DNA from: Helicobacter sp. 12S02232-10
GTDB lineage: Bacteria; Campylobacterota; Campylobacteria; Campylobacterales; Helicobacteraceae
DNA: 64,000 bases
Reading direction: 5' to 3'
Assembly (NCBI RefSeq): GCF_002272895.1
Contig: NZ_MLAQ01000001.1
Coordinates: 241,799 to 305,798 of the forward strand
Below are positions 54,379-62,300 of the stretch, piece by piece (within the stretch, counting starts at the first letter, position 1; every line of letters begins with the position of its first letter). The translations under genes were made by a program, and so were the position numbers. The notes beneath the pieces were generated by a model. The model was given only the letters and a program-made list of their open reading frames with translations, searched no databases and was not told the DNA's origin.

Positions 54379-57300
54379 ATGCTATTTCTTCGGCATTTAA
54401 ACCATAAAGTTCATAGACCAAGCAATCAATTTTTGCTTCTAAATCTTGGATATTTGCCTTTAAGTCTTGTTTTTTGGAATCTAAAATTTTATCAACAATT
54501 TTTATAAAAACTTGTTGTTTAAAGTCTGCAACTGGCGGTATAACTAATTTTTCTAGGGCATGTTTATTATATTGAAATCCTTTTCCTCCTAAAATACATC
54601 CGCCACAAAATTCTTTAAAGTAAAAAGTTATTGCTTTTGAATTTAAAAATGCATTAATAAATTTCAAATCGATGTTATTACTGATGAGCATAAAAGATGT
54701 TTTATCTAAAAAAATACTTTGAGTATCATAGACAAAATAAACTCCATAAGAAGTTTCTGGATAAACAATTTTCTGCCTATAAAATTCGCTCCAATATGCT
54801 ATGTTATCTTGTGTTTCAAACCATTGATTGGAAGTTTTTTTCCTGCAACCCTTTTCCCCGCTTTGCTTAATTTTTGGCATAAAATTTTTTAAATAGTTTT
54901 TTAAACTCAAATAGTCATCAATATTTAGTTTTAAAGATGGAAAAGTCGCAATTACCCACTTTTCTGCCCATTCATAAGAGTATCTTTTGATATCTCTGCC
55001 TCTTAGAATCGGACGTATAATCTGTTCGGTGCGTTCTTTCTCATTCAGCCAAATGATTTCTTTGTCATTTTTGTCTTCTTCACATTTTATAAAATGCTCG
55101 CCCTTCTTTTTGAAAGGAAGATTCGAATCTTGCGTATTATCACAAAGTGAGAGGATTTCTTCTCTTTTTGCCGTATCAATGATAAATGCTTCATTGTAAC
55201 CGGTCAATATTCCACGATAAATCTTTATATCCCAGTCTTTAAGCGGTATGCCAATGCTTTCAATCTTTTTTTTGATGGAGAGGGTGAGCTTGTCTGAAAA
55301 GGTAAAAGTCGCCTCGCTTAAGGAGTCAATATTGAGATACTGCGCTTTGAGTGCAGAGATTTCTTCTGCATTTGCAGGCTTAGTCAGTAAATCCAAGTAT
55401 TTAAAATCATAATCACAATGTTTATGTACCTTCTTAAAACTTACGATAGAAGTATCCACTGTGGCGCTGTCAAAAACCTTGACTTTTCCTAATTCGACAT
55501 AACTTTCCAGTTTTGTTTTTTCAAGGATAAATTTTCTCAAACTTTTTCCATACCCTGCTCGCGTCCATTTATTGGAAGTGATGTAGCTGAGATGACCGCC
55601 CTCTTTTAGAACCCTATACCCTTGCTCATAAAAATACGTAAAAATATCGCTTGTCCCGCTATAGATTTCAAAATGAGCCTGCAAATGAGGCTTAAGCTCC
55701 TTGATGGACTCTTGGCGGATATAAGGGGGATTTCCAATCACAAGATCAAAACCTATATAATCGCCATTTTCATCAAGCACTTCAGGAAAAGCAAATCGCC
55801 ATTCAAGGGTTTTAGTTTCAAAAAGTTCCCTGTATTGGCACATCAAATCTTGAAGTTTTTCAAGATCTTTATGGGAAGTGCCTTTATTTTGTCCTAATGG
55901 TGGAATAACAGCGGTTTTATGAAAGTCAAAATCTGTGATAAATTTTTGCAGTCTTTGCAGATCCTGTTCGCTCACCTTGCATTTTTCAGAAACACTAAAT
56001 CCTTCATAGCCATATTTTTTAACATAACGTTTGAGCTCTTCTTTGAATGTAAATGCAATAGAATGTGCCTTTTTAAAAAGAGTGATGAGAAATTCTTGGC
56101 AATTCCTGATAACACGCTTGTGTTCTTCTTTGAGATCTTTATTTGTTTCATTTTTGTAATTTTGCACGGCTTGAACATATTCTTTAATTTTGGGGTTAAA
56201 ATTATTAGTAAGGTCATTGATAATTTCCTTTTGATCCTGATCGCCAAAAACTGAGGTAATTTTATTAAATTCTTCTACCATCTTTTTACGCAAAGATTCT
56301 TTAGTCATATAAAGATTAATGTTTGAAACCAAAGAATTCCCGCATTTTATATTAATATCGATATTTGGCAGGGTTTGGAGATATTTATTTTTTATGTCGT
56401 GATAATAGCTGTATTTGAGCAGCTCTATCCAAAGTCGTAGTTTGGTAATCTCGCAAGAATTAGGGTTGATATCCACGCCAAAAAGGCATTCTTCTATCAA
56501 GACTTTTTTGGCATTAAAGATGGCTTTTTGAATGCGATGGGATTCTTTGTCTTCATAGACAGGCTGCTCATAGATGATGGGTTCGCCATCAGAATCAATG
56601 ATGCAGATTTCATCATTGATGAGTTTGAGTCCTATGCCTTTTAGTTTGGCATAGTTTTCATCACAAAGTATGCCTAATTGATATTTGATAAGGATCAGAT
56701 GATTGAGTGCAGATACCAAAAAATGCCCACTACCGACAGCAGGGTCGCAGATTTTTATAGAGTTAAAAATCTCGTTGGCTTCTTTGATATCATCAGTATT
56801 TGCTCCGATGTGATTACAGAGATCGGTAATACTTTCACATTGCCAAGACTTCATTGCATTGAATTTGTCAATCACGACTTTTTCAATCGCTTCTTTGCAC
56901 ATATAGTTTGTGATAAAACTCGGAGTATAAAAACTCCCCTCTTTATAGCCGTTGAGTTTTTCAAATACCAATCCTAAAACAGCGGCATTGATGAGCTTGT
57001 CAAAATTGGTTTTTGTATGGTTTTTGATGTCTTTTGGGGTTGTGGTAAAATCATAAGCCCGCAAAAAAGCAAAAAGATATTCTAAAAGTGGGAGAGAAGA
57101 AATATTTTTGTATTCAGGGTCTTTTTTTAAGATGGAATTTTTATGCAAGCTTAAATCTTGGGATTTTAAAAATTTGATTTGCTTGTTTGGATCTTCTTTT
57201 TTCTCATCTTTTTCTAATTCGGTTTTGTCAAAAAGACTTGAATTTAAATAAGGGATTGATTGGAATACTTGCGGGATATTTTTGCGTTCATCTTCTTTTT

Positions 57301-58306
57301 TTGCCAATACATCAAAAAACAATATGCTTAGCATTTCAAAATCAGGAATCTTTTGGATATCTAAAAACGGATTTGAAATATGTTTGAAAGATAAAAGCAT
57401 TGATTCAAGCAATCGCAAAAATAAAATCCGATTATTCCACGTGGTGAGCAAAGAAAAGATATCTTCAAAATCTCTTTCTTTGTTTAGTCCTAAATTTTTT
57501 ATGATTGAATCTGATAGAGAGCCTTGTATATCACTTGGAGTGATGATGATTTTGCCATCGGCAGTTTTTTCCTCCAGTCCCAGAATATGGAGCAATTCAT
57601 TATAAAAATCTTTGTTGAGCAAGTTGGCATCAAAAAAAGTTTTTTGCTTTAAGAGGCAAGCAGGGCTTAAAAGCTTATAAATCAATGCCAAATCTTCTTT
57701 TGAAATATTTGAGAAATCAAAGCAGGTATAAGTAATCTCACCCTCTTTTTCCTCCAGATACTTTTGGGTATCATCATAGAATTTTTGGGTGCTTGTGTTA
57801 TTGCCCTCTTTGAAATCTGTGTTTTTAAAAAACTTATTTAGTGTCTTATCAGAACCAAAAAGATTCTCATATTCTTTGGCTGAAATGATAAAAAATTCTT
57901 TCAACGTGCATAAAATGATGTGTTTGATGTTGTTGTTTTTCTCTTTTTTGCTTTCTCTAAGATAATAAAGAATGGATTCATAAAAAGCTTTGGATTCAAG
58001 GTTTTCAGGGGTTTTTGGAAAAGCATCTGCAGGGGCACTCAGTGCTTTTACTTCGATAATAACTGCAACTTCGCCATCTACATAAATCGCAGCATCAATC
58101 TTGCCTTTTGTATTGACATCATATTTAAAAGTGCTTTTTAAAAAATCATTAATTTTGTTTTTATGGTGTTCTTCGGTCTCTTTGGGATTAGTTTGGAGGA
58201 GCTTTGAAATTTCAGTCTCAAAAGCTTCTAATTCTGCTTGTGTGGGGTTGTTGCTATTTGCAAGATCGCCTAAGAATTCTTGCGGGGATTGTTTAGTGTA
58301 TTTCAT
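54356..58306 (-). CDS. Single-chain type IIG restriction-modification enzyme (Eco57I-like) with switchable TRD
   Basis: 1316 residues combining nuclease, methylase and specificity functions. The N-terminal PD-(D/E)xK nuclease has Asp71 and EVK (85-87) in DAAIYVDGEVAVIIEVKA (71-88). The gamma-type N6-adenine methyltransferase has motif I DPAVGSGHF (near 520) and catalytic NPPY (near 858-861). A helical linker lies between, and C-terminal target-recognition segments run from about 900. Residues about 1096-1316 are encoded inside the invertible segment. A promoter (TATAAT, 58346-58351, minus) lies about 40 bp before the ATG. No homopolymer tract interrupts the gene; variation is by inversion. 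Recognition sequence unknown. Confidence 0.92.
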   Translation of the reverse strand: MKYTKQSPQEFLGDLANSNNPTQAELEAFETEISKLLQTNPKETEEHHKNKINDFLKSTFKYDVNTKGKIDAAIYVDGEVAVIIEVKALSAPADAFPKTPENLESKAFYESILYYLRESKKEKNNNIKHIILCTLKEFFIISAKEYENLFGSDKTLNKFFKNTDFKEGNNTSTQKFYDDTQKYLEEKEGEITYTCFDFSNISKEDLALIYKLLSPACLLKQKTFFDANLLNKDFYNELLHILGLEEKTADGKIIITPSDIQGSLSDSIIKNLGLNKERDFEDIFSLLTTWNNRILFLRLLESMLLSFKHISNPFLDIQKIPDFEMLSILFFDVLAKKEDERKNIPQVFQSIPYLNSSLFDKTELEKDEKKEDPNKQIKFLKSQDLSLHKNSILKKDPEYKNISSLPLLEYLFAFLRAYDFTTTPKDIKNHTKTNFDKLINAAVLGLVFEKLNGYKEGSFYTPSFITNYMCKEAIEKVVIDKFNAMKSWQCESITDLCNHIGANTDDIKEANEIFNSIKICDPAVGSGHFLVSALNHLILIKYQLGILCDENYAKLKGIGLKLINDEICIIDSDGEPIIYEQPVYEDKESHRIQKAIFNAKKVLIEECLFGVDINPNSCEITKLRLWIELLKYSYYHDIKNKYLQTLPNIDINIKCGNSLVSNINLYMTKESLRKKMVEEFNKITSVFGDQDQKEIINDLTNNFNPKIKEYVQAVQNYKNETNKDLKEEHKRVIRNCQEFLITLFKKAHSIAFTFKEELKRYVKKYGYEGFSVSEKCKVSEQDLQRLQKFITDFDFHKTAVIPPLGQNKGTSHKDLEKLQDLMCQYRELFETKTLEWRFAFPEVLDENGDYIGFDLVIGNPPYIRQESIKELKPHLQAHFEIYSGTSDIFTYFYEQGYRVLKEGGHLSYITSNKWTRAGYGKSLRKFILEKTKLESYVELGKVKVFDSATVDTSIVSFKKVHKHCDYDFKYLDLLTKPANAEEISALKAQYLNIDSLSEATFTFSDKLTLSIKKKIESIGIPLKDWDIKIYRGILTGYNEAFIIDTAKREEILSLCDNTQDSNLPFKKKGEHFIKCEEDKNDKEIIWLNEKERTEQIIRPILRGRDIKRYSYEWAEKWVIATFPSLKLNIDDYLSLKNYLKNFMPKIKQSGEKGCRKKTSNQWFETQDNIAYWSEFYRQKIVYPETSYGVYFVYDTQSIFLDKTSFMLISNNIDLKFINAFLNSKAITFYFKEFCGGCILGGKGFQYNKHALEKLVIPPVADFKQQVFIKIVDKILDSKKQDLKANIQDLEAKIDCLVYELYGLNAEEIAFIENHSL
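54759..54791 (-). repeat. Inner inverted repeat IR2, right copy
   Basis: Perfect 33-bp complement of 53955-53987, lying within the expressed module. Flanking bases on both sides differ, so identity ends abruptly. Confidence 0.93.
54951..55020 (-). repeat. Inverted repeat IR1, right copy
   Basis: 70 bp inside the RM coding sequence (codons about 1096-1118), complementary to 53723-53792 with one mismatch at 54963. It marks the point where the constant part of the enzyme joins the switchable C-terminus. Confidence 0.95.
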
Positions 58307-58345
58307 TTTCTGCCTGTATTAAATTTATCTTTTTAATAGGCACAG

Positions 58346-58351
58346 ATTATA
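58346..58351 (-). promoter_or_regulatory. -10 element of the RM gene
   Basis: TATAAT on the minus strand, predicted start near 58339, leader about 33 nt. It lies outside the invertible segment, so expression should not depend on orientation. Confidence 0.65.
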
Positions 58352-58374
58352 TAAAGATAATCTTAAATTAACCC

Positions 58375-58869
58375 TTAAAGAGGCTTGGAGGCTTTAGACA
58401 AATCAATATGGCAATATCCCTGTGGATTTTTTTGAAGGTATTTTTGGTGATATTCCTCAGCCAAATAGTAATTTTCAAGCTCTTTGACTTCGGTTTGAAT
58501 AGACTTATGATAACGCTCTTGGATTTTCTGAATAAAAGCTTTGACAAACTCTAAAGTTTTAGGATCGTTTGCATAGATCCCGCTTCTGTATTGAGTCCCA
58601 ACATCATTACCTTGCTTATTCCAAGCTGTAGGATCGATGATGGAAAAAAATCGCTCCAAAACTTCTTCAAGAGAAATTTTATCTTCGTCATATTGAAGCT
58701 CTATCGCTTCTACTGCACCACTTACAGAACTGCAAACAAGCTCATAACTTGGGTTTGGAATCTTTGAATTCGCATAACCGACACTAGTATGTTCCACGCC
58801 AAAAAGCAAATCAAAAAAGCCTTGCACACCCCAAAAACAACCTCCGGCTAAATAAATGGTTTTGATCAT
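58375..58869 (-). CDS. msrA: Peptide methionine-S-sulfoxide reductase MsrA
   Basis: Repairs oxidised methionine. 164 residues: the active-site motif GGCFWGVQGFF (nucleophile Cys11), FSIIDPTAWNKQGNDVGTQYRSGIY region (about 91-115) and AEEYHQKYLQKNP near the end. Only the MsrA domain is present, whereas H. pylori has an MsrA-MsrB fusion as I recall. Divided from the RM gene by a short promoter region; the RM island is therefore inserted between mqnD and msrA. Confidence 0.95.
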   Translation of the reverse strand: MIKTIYLAGGCFWGVQGFFDLLFGVEHTSVGYANSKIPNPSYELVCSSVSGAVEAIELQYDEDKISLEEVLERFFSIIDPTAWNKQGNDVGTQYRSGIYANDPKTLEFVKAFIQKIQERYHKSIQTEVKELENYYLAEEYHQKYLQKNPQGYCHIDLSKASKPL

Positions 58870-59326
58870 ATTTTCTCCAATTTTTAGAGAAATTTTAGCT
58901 TGATAAGATTAAACTAGAGGTATTGATACTTAAGTCACAATTTAGCCATATGACTTTTTTATAATCCCCACATTTCTAATCCCCCTCCCCCAATATCAAA
59001 CTGAATCTGAAAAGGATTTGTTTATTTGTTGGAAGCAAGCTGTTATCCAATCTAAGAATGTTGCAACAATCATTGCAACAATATGAGATGAAAGAACCTC
59101 TCTTATTCTTTCACCTCTCAAAGATTAGAGGGGTATTAACGGGGGGAAATGTTAAATATCAATCACCACTAAGACAATCAAGAATCATAGAACAACTCCT
59201 CATTCTCTCCTCATTCTCCCCCTCTATTTCTCTTCCTTCCTTGATGTCTTATCTTCTTATTTGAGACTAAACCAATCAAACTTTCTTCATTCTTCTTTAC
59301 TCTTTCTTCTTTCTTTCTCTATTTCT
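58870..59326. other. 457-bp intergenic region with repeats and a polypyrimidine tract
   Basis: No convincing gene. Seen: a tandem TTGCAACAAT (59061-59070, 59073-59082); an inverted repeat GAAAGAA/TTCTTTC (59090-59096, 59106-59112); a small hairpin CCTCT/AGAGG (59114-59118, 59127-59131); tandem CTCCTCATTCT (59196-59206, 59207-59217); and from about 59190 to 59330 a strongly pyrimidine-biased plus strand. The hairpins may end transcripts of the autotransporter (minus) gene. Confidence 0.55.
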
Positions 59327-62300
59327 TTACTCGCCTTCTCTCACTTCATACATCACTGCATAAGCTTTAGAATTCTTATCAATGCTTTGGACAATCTTAT
59401 CAGCTTCTTTTTTATGTTCTAAGACTTCTTGCATATTCTGATAAGGACCAATCAAATACCGATAAACATTCTCTTGAGTATTTTTATTCTTCTGTTCTTT
59501 GAGTTCAAATCCATAGATACGATAAGATTGCTTCCCAATCAATCCCAAAGCTTCTTGATTGTTATTTTGACTCAAGACTGCTACTTGTAAATAAAGCCCT
59601 GCTTCAGGGAAGCAACCCTGACATTTAGTTTTTTGCTTTTGGGTTTTAGAAACTGAGATTGTTTTTTTCTCTTTTAAGATTTCTTCTTGTTGTTTTTGTA
59701 GATTCTGTTCTTCTTTGGCTTTTTGATTGGAATCTTGTTTTTGTTGTGGCAATAAGACTTTTTGAGTTTTTCTTTGTTGTGTTTGTGTCTTCTCTAAAGC
59801 ACTCATTTTCTTACCAAAGCTAAATCTTGCTCCAAGATTGAGGTTATAATCAAAGTTATACACCCCTAAGAAAGTTCTAGAAACATCTGCATAAACTCTC
59901 CAATCCTCATTGATCTTTACATTTGCTCCTATAGAGAGATTGAGCTTGTTATTAGCTAGAGTATGGTTTGTGATAGCAGGCAAACTTAAAGCACTTGCTC
60001 CTGTTTGTCTTAAGACACTCTCTCCTCCAGTATTGATCTCATTGATATAAGAAATGCCAATCCTTACATCTGTATTGACTCCATTTTGAGCTTTGAAATG
60101 CTTGCCTAAGACTGCTCCAATTCTTGAGATAAAGGCATTATCTCCTTTAAGAGAAGCATTTGCATTTTCTCCATTCACATTTGCATTGAATTGAGCCCCT
60201 CCAATATAGCCATAGATGAGTTCGGCTTGAGGTTCAACATAATAGCCTTGTGTATAAACATTTCTTTGGATGTTTTTTAAGAGTTTGAATAAGATTTGAT
60301 CCATTTCATAACGGTATCCCACTTCTGCTCCGAGTAAGAATGCATTGGAATAAATGGAGTTATTAGAACCACTCATTGCAATCATTGAACCACTTTGATC
60401 ATTAAAACTCAAACGATTGCCTAGATTGAGATATTTTGCAGAAGCATCGACATACAAGCCATTATCCATAATATAAGTATTATAGATCCCTAAGCCTAAG
60501 TTTCTACCTGTTGCTGTATAGCCATCCCCTTTAGAAGATAAGATGCTTGCTTCAGCATCCACACCTAAATAATTCACACCACCAAGCACATCAAATTGAT
60601 AATCATAACCTGCTTGGAGTGTGGTGTAATAATCTCTGTTATCCATTTTATCTGAACCCATTCCATTGATGATTCTTGCCCAGACTCCTTGAGTGGCTAA
60701 GTTACCTCTGAGCTCTCCCATTCTTAGATTTAAATTATTGGTTGCAATCCTAAATCCACGATAGAAAGTCCCTAAAGAACTCTGTAGGGTTTGGCTTGAG
60801 GCAGTATCAGCAGAAACATCAAATCCATTTAAATAATACAATAAAGAATCATTAATGGGTGGTGTTGTGCTTGCTTTATCTGCTATTGTTGTTTTATCTG
60901 CAGATGTATCTTTTATGGATGGATAACTCAGTTTTGCACTGATTTGAGCTTGGTAATGGTAGAGTCCTTGATGGTAACCCACAGCTCGGAAATAATTTGT
61001 ATTGTGCATCCCCTTCACATTCACACTTGCTAAAAGAATAGGGGTTGTGGTTTCAGGAGTTCCTTTATCTAAATAAACTTGAAGAAGGTTTGAAGTTCTG
61101 TTTTGACCACTAGCGCCATTTGCAATTCCATTGATGATGAGTTTATCAGCTTGATGGTTGAGAGTATCCACACCCAATCGGATCACAGATCGATCTAAAT
61201 CAATATTTTCAACATTCAAGGTATGATAAGCAAAAGCAGGATTAGAAGTCGCATTTGGCACTCCTACTGGAGTTGCTCCTGCTATGAGAGCTCCTGTAGC
61301 AAGATTGCTAGAAGCATTAGAATTTTGAGCTAGATAAGCAGTTTGTTCAGAAGCACTCAAAGCTCTTGCACCTCTTAAATCAATCACACTGCCCCTTTGA
61401 GATAGACTAGAAGCATCCAATACACGCTCTTGTGTGCTAAAGTTTTGATTATAGGATTTTAAGGTAGCAAGATTTGAATCTGCTGTGATGATCCAAGAAC
61501 CTTGTTTGGAGGAATTCCAATCACCAAACTGATAAACATTGTCTGTATCGATTTGTTTTGTTTGTGCTGGAAGTCCTGCAGATGTAGATGTTTGTGGTGT
61601 CGCTTCTTTGATGGTGATGGTTTGTGTGGAATCATTGATAGAACCAATCAAAGAAACATCTCCAACATTGAAACCTGTAATGCTTGCTTTTTGGATTCCA
61701 TCAGGTTTGTCTTGATGTGTTGGAGCAGATTTAGCAAGTGAGGGTTGGTTAGGTTGGATATTTTGTGTATCTAGATTGATGATAGCAACAACAGGTCCTG
61801 CATTTGCAAAAGCACTGAAGTCATAAGAAGAGTTGGCATTTTTATTTTGGATATTCACCCTAGAGCCCACACCAAATTTAGCTTGGATTTGTGCTTGGGT
61901 ATCCATTAAAGAAAGATCTGCTAATCCATCTGTATTGTCTTGACCTTGAATGCGGATACCTTGTGGTGTATTTTGTCCAAAGAGAAGAGTTTGATGGGCA
62001 ATGTTGGTATCTGATTTGGGGTTAGCAGGGGTTGTTGCTGTTGCTTCTGTTCCTGCTTTAGGAGCTGGAGTGTTAGAGCTAGTGGTGCCTGTGCCTAAAT
62101 TAGAGGCATCACTAAAATTCCCTATCAAGGTTGTATTCCCATCAAATGCAAAGGTTCCCATCATACTTTCTTTGCCTTGTGTGCCACTTTCTAGATTGCC
62201 TTGATTGATGAGATTGTTGAGTTCAGTTTGATTGAGTGTGCCAACATCATTAAAAGTATAGGCTGATTTCTGATCTCCTCCTGTAATGGTGAGTTGATTT

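Larger units (their letters stand above)
53723..55020. mobile_element. Invertible DNA segment switching the RM target-recognition module
   Basis: About 1.3 kb bounded by 70-bp inverted repeats (53723-53792 and 54951-55020; 69/70 identical, first 57 bp perfect). Inside are two alternative C-terminal modules in tail-to-tail orientation. The expressed one is on the minus strand (end 54356), the silent one on the plus strand (end 54378). Both repeats are translated in the same frame (IRPILRGRDIKRYSYEWA), so recombination between them produces an intact enzyme either way. Inversion itself is inferred; the repeat identity, in-frame fusion and flanking invertase are seen directly. Confidence 0.88.

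Noticed and set aside
59058..59264. A 68-aa reading frame (MLQQSLQQYEMKE...) in the region before the autotransporter
   Set aside because: No ribosome site, low-complexity composition driven by the pyrimidine tract, and no recognisable domain.
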